Source of the DNA: an uncultured Prevotella sp.
GTDB taxonomy: Bacteria; Bacteroidota; Bacteroidia; Bacteroidales; Bacteroidaceae
Assembly (NCBI GenBank): GCA_944319915.1
Contig: CALUEY010000038.1
Location: 25,980-89,979, forward strand
Direction of reading: 5' to 3'
DNA length: 64,000 nt
The position numbers and the translations under genes are program-made. Of the stretch, positions 26,834 through 35,738 are shown in pieces. Each line of letters begins with the position of its first letter. The stretch's first letter is position 1. The notes under the pieces were generated by a model. It made no database searches, was not told where the DNA came from, and saw only the letters and a program-made list of their open reading frames with translations.

Positions 26834-29006
26834 GGTCGCGGTTTAACCGAGGACGGATTATTGGGTAATGGCCTTTGCCCTCGTAAGCTGGGTTTACGGC
26901 TTTCATGCCAAAATCAAATCTCAGGATGAAATAATCAAAGTTCAACCGCAGCCCCAAACCATAGCTTACGGCTATCTGTCTCCAGAATTCGCTGAACTTG
27001 AATTGCCCGCCAGGCTGGTCTTCATAGTTGCGCAAAGTCCATATATTGCCTGCGTCAACGAAGAGAGCGCCGTTTAACTTCCAAAACAAATGCGCCCGGT
27101 ACTCCATGTTTAGGTCTATTTTCATGTCGCCGGTTTGGTTTATGAAGTCGATGTTGCCGTCGCGCCCTGAGTACGTACCAGGCCCCAAGCCCCTGACGCT
27201 CCATCCTCTAACGCTGTTGGCCCCGCCAGAGAAATAGCGCTTTTCAAATGGCAATATCGTGCTGTTTCCATACGGATAGGCTATCCCAAAGCCAAAGTGC
27301 CACACCAGGGAGTTGTTGTAATCGAACCTTATGTTGCGGGTAAAGTCAAAATCGCCCTTTATATACTGTGCATAAGCTATGTTGAAGAGCTTGTATTGCC
27401 CTTGGTCGTTCTTAGAAAAATCAAAGAGCAGTGCTCCAAGCCCAAGCACGTTTCCTGCCGTCTCAACATTGGCCTTTATGGCATAACGCCCGTTGTTGAA
27501 TGAATAGCCAAGTCCTAGGCGCATTATGAACAAGTCTTCATAATTATAGCGCAATATGGCATTACGGCTGCTTTCGTCCTCAAGATAGTCTTGTCTGAAC
27601 CTGTCGGAAATCCAAGGCATAAAGACATAGTTCAAGTCTATGAGGTCTATTTGGTATTTATCGTTGTGGTTAGCGTCGCTCCACTTATAGCGCCAGGCCA
27701 CAGAAACAACACGGCGGTGGTATTCTGGGCGATTCTGCAGGTCGTAAAGGAATGAAACTTCAGACGTGGCAGTAGTCCTGCGGCGGAAGCTTGAAGAAAT
27801 AAACGGGGCTATGAAGCGTGGAAACATCAAGCGGGTCTCCACGCTATACTCTTCAAAATTCTCGTTGGCATAGCCTTCCAAACCGCGTATAGCTTCGTAT
27901 GCGCCACGCAGTTCAATGCTGAACACCTCTGAACCACGAAGGAGGTTGCGGTTTTGGTAAGTTAGTGAGGCTGCTGCTCCAAGGTCTCCAGCCGTGTTTG
28001 TGCCTTCCGGCTGGAAACTGATGGTGCTCGGCTTGTTCATGCTTACCTGTATGTCGCAGTCAAGGAGGAGGCTATCTGCGTGTTCCCTGAATCCTACATT
28101 AGTGTACCTTACCGCCTGCAAACGTCCAAAGTGGCTGTAAGTTTTTTGCAGGTCGCTGGCAGAGTAATAATCGCCGACTTTGATGAAAGTGTTGTTTTTG
28201 AGCACAGATTCCTTGAGCTTCAGCTTCCCATCTTCTGATGCGTCACCGCGGAAATTGACGCTACGCACCTTGTAACGTGGATGAAGCGAGTCCACTGCGC
28301 CATTTCCCCGGAATGGGTGGAGTACAAGTGCCAAGTCAACAAGATTGGAGCCGGGTACTGAGTCAGCTACATACGTTATATAATCCTTGTTGAATTCGTA
28401 GAAGCCATTGTCTGCAAGCAAATCGGTAATCCGCTTACGTTCTCTGTCAAGACGATCCACCGAGAACTGCATATTTGGCAGCAGCCCCCAGTTGCTGCTG
28501 TCTTCCATGCAAAGCAACTGTTCAATTACAGAGTCCTTAATGTCATACCTCATGTTTTTAATGAAATATGGCATTCCTGGGCGAAGTATATATGTTACAT
28601 CTATCTTCTTTTGTTTCTTGCTCGTCTCCACACCAACTGAAGCGCCAAGGTAACCGGCGTTGCTAAGCTCTGCCTTAAGGTCAAGGGCTGACTTGGCTGT
28701 TCGCAACGAGTCGTATATCACCGGAGGCTCGCCCATTGACCTAAGTACGCGGTTTATCCATTTTGTTGTGTCACGTCCTGAGAGAGAGTACGTGGCCAAA
28801 GGTATCTTTATGGCAGAAAACCACCGGGAATTTCCGTTCTGCCTCACACGCGACTTCATCTTGTCCATGCTTATGTCGTCGTATTTCCCTTCAACCTTAA
28901 CTTCTACATCGTCAAGCAAATAATCGCCTTTAGCAACGTACTTGGTTTCCGAGCACGAGCATAACATGGCAAGCAGAAATGCATATATGTAAAGCCTGAG
29001 TCGCAT
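26799..29006 (-). CDS. tamL: TamL-type BamA-family outer-membrane lipoprotein
   Basis: A 735-residue Omp85-family protein, the lipoprotein TamA variant (TamL) of Bacteroidetes. It is expected to work with TamB in outer-membrane lipid or protein traffic. The first 20 residues end in a lipobox LCSC, which sets it apart from classical TamA. POTRA-like domains follow (DDVEVKVEGKYDDISM, VTYILRPGMPYFIKNM), then a 16-strand barrel with the hallmark motif RYFSGGANSVRGWSVRGLGPG near residue 590 (the VRGF/Y-type substrate-pore motif). It ends in aromatic FHFAVGLPF, the usual barrel signal. A promoter interlocked with that of the divergent SpoU methyltransferase gene drives it. tamB is not in this window. 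Confidence 0.9.
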   Translation of the reverse strand: MRLRLYIYAFLLAMLCSCSETKYVAKGDYLLDDVEVKVEGKYDDISMDKMKSRVRQNGNSRWFSAIKIPLATYSLSGRDTTKWINRVLRSMGEPPVIYDSLRTAKSALDLKAELSNAGYLGASVGVETSKKQKKIDVTYILRPGMPYFIKNMRYDIKDSVIEQLLCMEDSSNWGLLPNMQFSVDRLDRERKRITDLLADNGFYEFNKDYITYVADSVPGSNLVDLALVLHPFRGNGAVDSLHPRYKVRSVNFRGDASEDGKLKLKESVLKNNTFIKVGDYYSASDLQKTYSHFGRLQAVRYTNVGFREHADSLLLDCDIQVSMNKPSTISFQPEGTNTAGDLGAAASLTYQNRNLLRGSEVFSIELRGAYEAIRGLEGYANENFEEYSVETRLMFPRFIAPFISSSFRRRTTATSEVSFLYDLQNRPEYHRRVVSVAWRYKWSDANHNDKYQIDLIDLNYVFMPWISDRFRQDYLEDESSRNAILRYNYEDLFIMRLGLGYSFNNGRYAIKANVETAGNVLGLGALLFDFSKNDQGQYKLFNIAYAQYIKGDFDFTRNIRFDYNNSLVWHFGFGIAYPYGNSTILPFEKRYFSGGANSVRGWSVRGLGPGTYSGRDGNIDFINQTGDMKIDLNMEYRAHLFWKLNGALFVDAGNIWTLRNYEDQPGGQFKFSEFWRQIAVSYGLGLRLNFDYFILRFDFGMKAVNPAYEGKGHYPIIRPRLNRDLTFHFAVGLPF

Positions 29007-29025
29007 TAAATCTTTGTTGAAGTTG

Positions 29026-29053
29026 CAAAGTTAAAACTTTTATCGTAACTTTG
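29026..29053. promoter_or_regulatory. Interlocked divergent promoters (tamL / spoU)
   Basis: Minus strand TAACTTTG at 29026-29033 serves tamL (leader about 16 nt). Plus strand TAACTTTG at 29046-29053 serves the methyltransferase, with its TTG -33 box at 29023-29025. The two -7 boxes are 12 bp apart, so polymerase can occupy only one at a time. Confidence 0.65.
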
Positions 29054-29091
29054 CTGGCATTCCATTGTTTATTTTTGCAAACGCAGTGAAT

Positions 29092-29841
29092 ATGTTAGAA
29101 AAGAACTTGATAAAGTTGATACGCTCGCTTGAACAAAAAAAATACAGGAAGCGAACAAGCCTTTTTGTGGCTGAAGGGCCGAAGACCGTAGTGGACCTGA
29201 TGTCGAGAATAAAGCCCAAAGTAATACTCGCAACGCACGAATGGATATGCCCCGCAACTAAAAACGAACCGGAGCGCTTCATTACCGTGACTGAGGGCGA
29301 GCTTTCCAAAGCCAGTTTCCTGCAACATCCGCAGCAGGTCATGGGCTTGTTCCCCATCAAGCAAGAGCCTAAAGTCAACGAATTATCGCCACAACAGAAA
29401 CTCATATTAGCTCTCGATGGAGTGCAAGATCCCGGTAACTTGGGCACCATAATCCGAATAGCTGATTGGTTTGGCGTTGACACCGTTGCTTGTAGCTATG
29501 ACACAGTGGATGCATATAATCCCAAAGCCGTACAGGCAACGATGGGCAGCATTGCCAGGGTGAACGTGCTTTACACCGACCTTGCACAACTGTTCGACAG
29601 ATATGCCGGAGTTGCACCCGTTTACGGCACCTCCCTTGACGGCGACAGCATATACGAAGCAAAGCTCTGCAACCACGGCTTCATTGTCATGGGAAACGAA
29701 GGCAATGGCATCTCCATGCCAATACGGCAGCGGATTAGCAAGAAGTTACTAATACCCAGTTTTGGTAACAATGAAACGGTTGAAAGCTTAAATGTAGCCA
29801 TAGCAACAGCAATAACTTGTTCCGAGTTCAGAAGGAGATGA
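29092..29841 (+). CDS. SpoU/TrmH-family RNA methyltransferase
   Basis: A 249-residue SPOUT-fold enzyme that should 2'-O-methylate ribose in rRNA or tRNA using S-adenosylmethionine. The N-terminal substrate-binding domain holds SLFVAEGPKTVVDL. The catalytic domain shows motif 1 ALDGVQDPGNLGTIIRIADW, motif 2 VMGNEGNGISMPI and motif 3 IPSFGNNETVESLNVAIA, forming the trefoil-knot cofactor site. The ATG at 29092 is preferred over an upstream TTG at 29065 that leaves no room for the leader. RlmB (23S G2251) is the closest well-known relative, but target specificity cannot be read from the sequence. A hairpin terminator follows directly. Confidence 0.92.
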   Translation: MLEKNLIKLIRSLEQKKYRKRTSLFVAEGPKTVVDLMSRIKPKVILATHEWICPATKNEPERFITVTEGELSKASFLQHPQQVMGLFPIKQEPKVNELSPQQKLILALDGVQDPGNLGTIIRIADWFGVDTVACSYDTVDAYNPKAVQATMGSIARVNVLYTDLAQLFDRYAGVAPVYGTSLDGDSIYEAKLCNHGFIVMGNEGNGISMPIRQRISKKLLIPSFGNNETVESLNVAIATAITCSEFRRR

Positions 29842-29846
29842 AGAAA

Positions 29847-29880
29847 AAACGATTAATTGTCTCGCGACAACCAATCGTTT
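29847..29880 (+). terminator. Hairpin terminator of spoU gene
   Basis: AAACGATT (29847-29854) pairs with AATCGTTT (29873-29880); TTGTC (29857-29861) pairs with GACAA (29866-29870), with a small internal loop. It starts 5 bp past the stop. Confidence 0.7.
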
Positions 29881-29975
29881 GTAACCTTAATAATCTAATA
29901 CCATGAAAAACACACTGCAAAGGTATGTATCTTTTGTTGCCAAAGGAGCGGAGAACTTGTGTAACGCATTGACTC

Positions 29976-30620
29976 TTAATGTTCTTTAAACGCCCCTCCA
30001 TCCCATTTAAATGTTTTTGACACATCAAGCGATTTTGTATATATCTTATTGTCAGCAACATAAACAGGCAAGGCAAGCTTAACAACCAGCACACAGTCAG
30101 ATGGAGAAAGTGAAGCTTCGGCACACAAAAAATCGCCGATTTTATGCACATCACCACCAACAGCTGGGTCTGACGCTGCATACCTCAACAGCTTGTCGTG
30201 CGAAATGGGATTGTCTATGTCACTAAGCAAATTCCACTCTGTAGAATAGAACCTCACCTCGCTTTCTTTCACTCCGTCGCCATAGGTAACAACCATGCAC
30301 ACTACCTGTCCGGCTGCCCCTGCCCATGTATTGCCAAACGGAAGCAGGCGCATCTCGAGCGTGGAGGCAGGTGTCAAAGATATCTTAAGGTAATCGTTTG
30401 TCAGCGTGTCCAACGTTGTTGTACCATCAAAGGCGTTGGTCACGTTTGCCTTCATGTGTGAATCAATGAAGTCTATCATGTCAAGCTTGTTGTTGGTGGA
30501 CAGATACGAGATGATTGTATCAGGCATTTGCTTTAAAACATCCCTCATTTCCACTTTTTTCTGTGCATTGGCTCCAATTGAGGCTAATACCGCCACTAAT
30601 ATCATCGCTATACTTTTCAT
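29976..30620 (-). CDS. DUF3256 family secreted protein
   Basis: A 214-residue protein of the Bacteroidetes family DUF3256. Residues 1-20 (KSIAMILVAVLASIGANAQ) are a type I signal peptide, so it should be periplasmic. The mature protein starts with VEMRDVLKQMPDTIISYLS, typical of the family, and continues as a strand-rich domain with an SLTPASTLEMRLLPFG stretch. Function is unknown. It stands alone; 159 bp upstream lies a four-unit 22-bp repeat array, and no good promoter box is evident. Confidence 0.8.
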   Translation of the reverse strand: MKSIAMILVAVLASIGANAQKKVEMRDVLKQMPDTIISYLSTNNKLDMIDFIDSHMKANVTNAFDGTTTLDTLTNDYLKISLTPASTLEMRLLPFGNTWAGAAGQVVCMVVTYGDGVKESEVRFYSTEWNLLSDIDNPISHDKLLRYAASDPAVGGDVHKIGDFLCAEASLSPSDCVLVVKLALPVYVADNKIYTKSLDVSKTFKWDGGAFKEH

Positions 30621-30779
30621 ATTGTAGGCTTACGTTTATTGATGTTGTTTTTATGTTTACCTTTGTGCCAACTTATGCCATTTTATGGCTTGCGGAAATC
30701 GTTTTTGGAGCTATATCTGCATGATTTGAAGACGGCATCCTATTCCGTTGCCGAACCGTCTGATTGTCAACGCGTTGCA

Positions 30780-30867
30780 GAATAGGCCGTTTCGCAGCCT
30801 AAAACAGGCCGTTTCGCAGTCTAAAACAGGCCATATTGAAAGCCCAAACGGCATCTTTGGCATCAAC
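30780..30867. repeat. 22-bp repeat array, copy 3 of 6
   Basis: Units start at 30780, 30802, 30824 and 30846. Units 1 and 2 are the best-conserved pair in the window, both reading AGGCCGTTTCGCAG then CCTA or TCTA. Unit 3 has the CATATTGAA variant of copy 1. It lies between rsmE and the DUF3256 gene; the 30621-30921 spacer otherwise shows nothing. Confidence 0.85.
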
Positions 30868-30921
30868 GCCCTCCCGAAACCGCATCGTGCCGTGACAAGA
30901 CCTATGGTCGAGTCAAAAGGA

Positions 30922-31644
30922 TCAGGCATCCAAAGACAAGTGCATCATCATCGCAGCAACAATGCATGCAGTCTCTGTGCGCAAGCGACTGTCGCCAAGG
31001 TGTACCGATACATAACCATTGGCCTTTGCCTTCATGACCTCCTCCATGGTGAAATCGCCTTCCGGCCCTATCAGCACTGTGACATCACTTCCAGGATTCC
31101 GTTCCTTAAGCTCATCAAAGAGGTATGTCCTGGGAATCTCCGTATGGCAGTGGGCAATGTACTTCCGCCCGCCAGCCGCTCCGGCCACGACCTTTTCAAA
31201 TGGCTGTATGTCATTGAGAATGGGCTTCCATGCCTTGCGGCTCTGCTTCATGGCAGACACCACTATCTTGTCGAGCCGTTCCGTCTTCACCACCCTGCGC
31301 TCAGAGTTCGCACAGTCGAGGAAAGAAACTGCATCGATACCAATTTCAGTCACCTTCTCAAGCATCCACTCCATGCGCTCCATCATCTTGGTTGGAGCTA
31401 CGCCGATATGCAGATGGCCCCTCCATTGTGGAGACTGAGGTATGGTTTCATGTATCTTATATGCACAGTGATGTGGTGCAGCCAAAGTTACTTCGGACTT
31501 ATAAAACGTGCCGCAACCATCCATAAGAACCATTTCGTCGCCAGGTTTCATACGCAACACACGCACGGCATGGGCTGCCTCATCAGCTGGCAGTTCTGCT
31601 GATGTGGCTGCATGAGGAACATAAAAAAATCTCGTCTCTTTCAT
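30922..31644 (-). CDS. rsmE: 16S rRNA (uracil-1498-N3)-methyltransferase
   Basis: Methylates N3 of U1498 in 16S rRNA. The 240 residues have an N-terminal PUA-like RNA-binding domain (EAAHAVRVLRMKPGDEMVLMDG) and a C-terminal SPOUT methyltransferase with the knot motifs VLIGPEGDFTMEEV and HLGDSRLRTETA near the end. Length is normal. It is the last gene of the ileS operon, its start overlapping the bifunctional nuclease stop by 4 bp. No terminator was seen downstream before the 22-bp repeat array. Confidence 0.95.
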   Translation of the reverse strand: MKETRFFYVPHAATSAELPADEAAHAVRVLRMKPGDEMVLMDGCGTFYKSEVTLAAPHHCAYKIHETIPQSPQWRGHLHIGVAPTKMMERMEWMLEKVTEIGIDAVSFLDCANSERRVVKTERLDKIVVSAMKQSRKAWKPILNDIQPFEKVVAGAAGGRKYIAHCHTEIPRTYLFDELKERNPGSDVTVLIGPEGDFTMEEVMKAKANGYVSVHLGDSRLRTETACIVAAMMMHLSLDA

Positions 31645-32210
31645 TCTTTCGGTTTGTTTTCTTCTTGCCCCCTTCTCTTGTTTAGCTCATCCTGTATCTG
31701 TGAGGCCAATCGATAGTTTTCTTCGTCAATGGCTTTTTTAAGCTCATTCTCAAGCCGGGCTGTGCCAAGAGTGTTTATTGGGATGGCCAACCTGTCAGCG
31801 CTGTCACTGTATGGCATGCTTTGCAGCAAGAACAAACTCTCTTCCATGAACAGGCCTATGCCATTTATCTTTGACATCAATATAGCATCGCTCAACCTTA
31901 TAGGGTACTCCTTGAATGTGTACATATCCCTTATGACCGTTTTATACTCACCATCAGCAAGGTTGTATATGCACGCCTCAAACCTCTCTATTTCTACATT
32001 GTCGCCCAAAATGTCGAGCAGGACCTCCGGCAACAATCTCAAACGCAACTTGCTGTCGGCGCACCTCAGTCCAATCTGGTATTTCATGATGCCGTCACAC
32101 ACCACGCTAAGCATCCGGTGCTTGCCGACGTCAGACAACAGAATCACCGCCATTCCATTGCTGCCAACAACCTCGGAGAGGCCGCAAAATTCGAGCTTAA
32201 CACGTCTCAT
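31641..32210 (-). CDS. Bifunctional nuclease domain protein with UVR motif
   Basis: A 189-residue protein with a DUF151/bifunctional nuclease (BFN) domain over the first 130 residues (LSEVVGSNGMAVILLSDVG, then SDAILMSKINGIGLFM) and a C-terminal UVR motif (ELKKAIDEENYRLASQIQD), a helical hairpin like those in UvrB and UvrC. Plant and Thermotoga members have RNase and DNase activity, but the role in Bacteroidetes is untested. The gene overlaps both neighbours (the nucleoside transporter upstream and rsmE downstream) by 4 bp, showing tight translational coupling. Confidence 0.88.
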   Translation of the reverse strand: MRRVKLEFCGLSEVVGSNGMAVILLSDVGKHRMLSVVCDGIMKYQIGLRCADSKLRLRLLPEVLLDILGDNVEIERFEACIYNLADGEYKTVIRDMYTFKEYPIRLSDAILMSKINGIGLFMEESLFLLQSMPYSDSADRLAIPINTLGTARLENELKKAIDEENYRLASQIQDELNKRRGQEENKPKE

Positions 32211-33517
32211 TGGGCATAATGCTTTTTATCCGGGTGGAATACCAAGGCGAAAAGTATGCAAACCACCAGCGCATAGCCTGCAAAAATGAACCAGCACGAC
32301 TGCCAGTCTCCGACAAGATAACCATCGGGCGTCCAAGAACAATAGTGGTTTATCACCGCTCCAGCCGACAAGGTGCCTATCGTGGCTCCCAGTCCATTGG
32401 TCATGAGCATGAACAGCCCCTGCCCTGATGCACGCATTGCGGGTGGACATTCGCTGTCGACATAGAGTCCGCCAGACACATTGAAGAAATCGAAAGCCAC
32501 GCCATATACCAGGCACGACAATATGAACAAAATCACTCCGGGGAACGATGGGTCGCCAAGGCCGAAAAATCCGAAGCGAAGCACCCAAGCCACCATGGCT
32601 ATTAGCATGACAATCTTAATGCCGTAGCGCTTCATGAAGAAAGGTATCATTAGGATGCTCAATGCCTCTGCCACCTGAGACAACGACACCAACATAGTTG
32701 CGTTGTTTGCGCCGAAAGTATCTGCCATGCCCGGGATGCCTTTAAAGCTCGTGATGAATGGCGTTGCATAACCGTTCGTTATCTGGAGCGACATGCCCAA
32801 AAGCATGGAAAAGATGAAGAACAATGCCATCTTGCGCTCCTTGAACAGCTTGAAGGCATCTATCCCTAATGTCTCTGCCAGCGAGCGTGCCGGCTTCTGT
32901 TCTATCGGGCAGCGCGGCAATGTATAACAATAAAGGAACAGCAGCAGACTGAGCAAACCCGAAACCAAGAATTGCATATATGTGTATTGGAACTTTGCCG
33001 GGTTTTCGTCAAGCGTGAGATGGAAGCCACCCCCGTCAACTACAGCACAGTTTACAAACCACATCACAACAATAAAGCCTATCGTACCAAGAACGCGTAT
33101 GGGCGGGAAGTCCTTGACCGTATCAAGTCCGTGGGCTTTCAATATTGAAAAGGCCGTGGTGTTAGAAAGAGCCAACGTCGGCATATAAAATGCCACACTG
33201 AGCGAATAGACGGCAATGAACATTGCCTTGTCTGGCATTGGGTCATTGCGGCCGATAAGGAAAAGGACAACCATGCCAATGCCTGCCAACAGGTGGCAAA
33301 GCCCAAGCAGCCGCTGGGGCTGCACATACTTGTCGGCAACGATACCCATGATTGTGGGCATAAAGATGGACACAATCCCTTGAATGGCATAAAACCACGA
33401 TATCTCCGCCCCCATGCCTGCACGGCCCAGATAGTTGCCCATGCAGGTCAAGTAAGCTCCCCATACGGCAAACTCCATGAAATTCATCACGGCCAGCCTT
33501 ACCTTAATCTTGTCCAT
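32207..33517 (-). CDS. MFS nucleoside permease (NupG-like)
   Basis: A 436-residue inner-membrane transporter with 12 predicted transmembrane segments. It matches the nucleoside:H+ symporter branch of the MFS: RLAVMNFMEFAVWGAYLTCM at the start, GIVADKYVQPQRLLGLCHLL after helix 2, and RASGQGLFMLMTNGLGATIG near residue 370, which is typical of NupG/XapB relatives. It probably imports nucleosides by proton symport. Placement in an operon with ileS and lspA does not suggest a shared pathway. Start lies 7 bp after the small upstream ORF. Confidence 0.88.
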   Translation of the reverse strand: MDKIKVRLAVMNFMEFAVWGAYLTCMGNYLGRAGMGAEISWFYAIQGIVSIFMPTIMGIVADKYVQPQRLLGLCHLLAGIGMVVLFLIGRNDPMPDKAMFIAVYSLSVAFYMPTLALSNTTAFSILKAHGLDTVKDFPPIRVLGTIGFIVVMWFVNCAVVDGGGFHLTLDENPAKFQYTYMQFLVSGLLSLLLFLYCYTLPRCPIEQKPARSLAETLGIDAFKLFKERKMALFFIFSMLLGMSLQITNGYATPFITSFKGIPGMADTFGANNATMLVSLSQVAEALSILMIPFFMKRYGIKIVMLIAMVAWVLRFGFFGLGDPSFPGVILFILSCLVYGVAFDFFNVSGGLYVDSECPPAMRASGQGLFMLMTNGLGATIGTLSAGAVINHYCSWTPDGYLVGDWQSCWFIFAGYALVVCILFALVFHPDKKHYAQ

Positions 33518-33524
33518 ATCCTAT

Positions 33525-33743
33525 TCAATTTATTAGTTTTCCATCGCGGTATGCTCGCAGCACACCGTCATCATCGTTCCTCAACACCACTGTTCCGCCC
33601 CACCATTCCGTAAAAGGCTGCTCCGACGCAAAGCGATAACAGTTTACCACTCTTCCATCAGCAATCTCAACTACGCACATGTCGACAGCGCCATCATCGG
33701 CAATGACCCTATGCACGGCAATGCGTCTTACGCAGTCTCTCAT
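33525..33743 (-). CDS. Small protein of unknown function, 72 residues
   Basis: A 72-residue cytosolic protein I do not recognise, with no signal peptide or transmembrane helix. It is made of short beta segments (RIAVHRVIADDGAVDMCVVEIADGR) and ends with an aromatic/acidic tail (WWGGTVVLRNDDDG). It overlaps the DUF4296 stop codon by 4 bp (ATGA) and ends 7 bp before the nucleoside permease, so its place in the operon supports real coding despite the small size. Confidence 0.65.
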   Translation of the reverse strand: MRDCVRRIAVHRVIADDGAVDMCVVEIADGRVVNCYRFASEQPFTEWWGGTVVLRNDDDGVLRAYRDGKLIN

Positions 33744-34687
33744 CGTCTCCTTACAGGATTGTACCGCATGAGCTTCGTGCCGTTAGCCACGGTGTCTGCT
33801 CCTTTGCCTACAGACGGCCCTGACGCAACCTTGAGCGTATCTCTTTTTACCACGGCACTGTCTCCATTGGTTTCCGATTCAACCGGTTTTATGGCATGGA
33901 ACCTAACGAACTGTATCTGACTGATGAACATGAGCTTCAGCGTTTGGGAGTCATCGTTGCCTCTGCTGAGGTAAATGAAACCATCAATGTTTTTTATGTC
34001 ATTGTTCTTGTCACCCGGTATCCTTAGCTGGGAAATGCCAGAAACACCTACACGGTTGACGTGGGTGGACACGCTGTCGTTGCCATAATGCACAGCCACA
34101 TAAACTACAGCGTCTTTCGTTCCGGCCTGATACATAAAGTCACTCTTGAAGTTAAGCAAGAACGAGTCTCCTCTTTTAAATGTAGAGTCGGCCTTGATTG
34201 CAAAAGTCAACTTATCGTATGGCGGTATTGGCATCAGCACCAAAGAGGTGGATTCGTGCCAGATGTCTGCAGTATCGCCGTCTGCCGACAAATTGGAATA
34301 CTTGCTGAATTCTCCCACTGACGCTCCCAATGTCATTGCCTCGTTCCCGATTCGCTCAGACAAGTGGACATATATGTCATATAGCCTGTCTGCGTTCAGA
34401 TAGTAATATACAAGCGACGAATCAAAGTCAGCCTCCGTCACGCCATGCTTTTTGAGTACGGCATGGTAATACATATTCTTGTTGTAAGATATGGCTTCGC
34501 GCCCTTGCCCCTGCCCAGCCAGTGCCTGCGTGATATAATAATCATACAATATGTCTTCCATGTCCTTTGGCTGTATGTACTTATCCGGCACTGTAGGCTT
34601 GCATGATGCCACAAGGCAAGCCAATACCAGCAGCAATCCTGCTGCCCTGCAAGTGAATACGCATTGCCTCCACGTCATATTGCCCAT
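33740..34687 (-). CDS. DUF4296 family lipoprotein
   Basis: A 315-residue lipoprotein. The signal peptide ends in the lipobox LVASC near residue 29, followed by a domain typical of DUF4296 (DKYIQPKDMEDILYDYYITQAL). The rest is strand-rich with a Ser/Val-rich tail (VKRDTLKVASGPSVGKG). It has no known activity. In Bacteroidales it is often next to lspA, as here (2 bp away), which makes a link to lipoprotein or envelope biogenesis plausible but unproven. Confidence 0.82.
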   Translation of the reverse strand: MGNMTWRQCVFTCRAAGLLLVLACLVASCKPTVPDKYIQPKDMEDILYDYYITQALAGQGQGREAISYNKNMYYHAVLKKHGVTEADFDSSLVYYYLNADRLYDIYVHLSERIGNEAMTLGASVGEFSKYSNLSADGDTADIWHESTSLVLMPIPPYDKLTFAIKADSTFKRGDSFLLNFKSDFMYQAGTKDAVVYVAVHYGNDSVSTHVNRVGVSGISQLRIPGDKNNDIKNIDGFIYLSRGNDDSQTLKLMFISQIQFVRFHAIKPVESETNGDSAVVKRDTLKVASGPSVGKGADTVANGTKLMRYNPVRRR

Positions 34688-34689
34688 GC

Positions 34690-35328
34690 TTATTTGCCTT
34701 GCGCTTTAAATGAAATATGGCTTATCTCCCTTCTGTAAAAGAGCAAAAGGAGTATCACCCCTATGCTTATGCTCGAGTCTGCCACGTTAAATATGGGGCT
34801 GAAGAACACAAAATCATCCCCTCCCACAAATGGAACCCATCGGGGCCATGTAGACACTATCAGCGGGAAATAAAACATATCGACCACCTTGCCAGTAAGA
34901 AACGATGCGTAACCAGAGCCAAACGGAACGAAATACGATGTGTAAAATTCAGATGAAGCATTGAAAATCAAGCCATAAAACATACAATCTATGACATTGC
35001 CTATGGCTCCTGCCATGACCAAGGCAAGGCAAACAACATAGCCCATTCTCGCATTTTGCCTCACTTGCAGGTACAAGTAATACCCGATAAAAGCTATGGC
35101 GACTATGCGAAACAGCGACAATGCGACTTTGCTTCCGATTTCCATGCCGTATGCCATGCCATTGTTCTCTATGAAACAAATCTTAAACCAGTCGGTTATA
35201 GTAATCGTCTCATGGAGCGTCATGTGGGTTTTAACCCATATCTTAAGCAACTGGTCAACCAAAAGAATGGCTATAATGATAAATATAGCCATTCTTCCTT
35301 TGGTCAATATGCCTTTGTCCGCACTCAT
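34690..35328 (-). CDS. lspA: Lipoprotein signal peptidase (signal peptidase II)
   Basis: Cleaves signal peptides from diacylglyceryl prolipoproteins in the inner membrane; this window encodes at least seven such substrates. The 212 residues are longer than the usual 160-170, with insertions in a loop after VVDMFYFPLI. Catalytic Asp residues are in GNVIDCMF and in FNVADSSIS. Four transmembrane helices are predicted. The gene overlaps the upstream dksA-like gene by 4 bp and is 2 bp from the DUF4296 gene. Confidence 0.95.
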   Translation of the reverse strand: MSADKGILTKGRMAIFIIIAILLVDQLLKIWVKTHMTLHETITITDWFKICFIENNGMAYGMEIGSKVALSLFRIVAIAFIGYYLYLQVRQNARMGYVVCLALVMAGAIGNVIDCMFYGLIFNASSEFYTSYFVPFGSGYASFLTGKVVDMFYFPLIVSTWPRWVPFVGGDDFVFFSPIFNVADSSISIGVILLLLFYRREISHISFKAQGK

Positions 35329-35705
35329 TTTTTCCTGTTCTGCTTCGACTCAACACTAAGGGTTGCGTGCGGCACGGCACGCAAGCGCTCTTTGGGGATG
35401 AGCTTGCCCGTCATACGGTCAATGCCATATGTTTTGTTCTCAATGCGCACCAAAGCAGCCTCCAACCCCTGGATGAACTTCTGCTGCCTGCTTGCCAGCT
35501 GAATAAGTTCCTCCTTGGTTTGCGTGGCGCTGCCCTCCTCCAATATCTTGTATGTTGGAGACGTGTCATCCACATCGTTGCCATCTTGATTCATAAGCAC
35601 ACTCATCATCTGCTCATAGTCGCGTCTAGCCAAAGCGAGTTTGTCGTTGATGATTCCCCTGAACTCCTCAAGTTCTTCATCGCTATAACGTGTCTTTTCT
35701 GCCAT
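35325..35705 (-). CDS. DksA/TraR-family protein lacking zinc-finger Cys
   Basis: A 126-residue protein of the DksA/TraR family, which binds RNA polymerase's secondary channel to modulate ribosomal and stress promoters. A coiled-coil-like N-terminus (EELEEFRGIINDKLALARRD) is followed by YGIDRMTGKLIPKERLRAVP, the position of the C4 zinc finger. No cysteine is present in the entire finger, unlike canonical DksA, although the surrounding fold residues are kept. The ATG at 35705 is preferred to an upstream one because it begins the conserved AEKTRYSDEEL. It is second in the ileS operon. Confidence 0.87.
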   Translation of the reverse strand: MAEKTRYSDEELEEFRGIINDKLALARRDYEQMMSVLMNQDGNDVDDTSPTYKILEEGSATQTKEELIQLASRQQKFIQGLEAALVRIENKTYGIDRMTGKLIPKERLRAVPHATLSVESKQNRKK

Positions 35706-35738
35706 AATAGTAATGTTATGATTATTAAACAAATGAAT

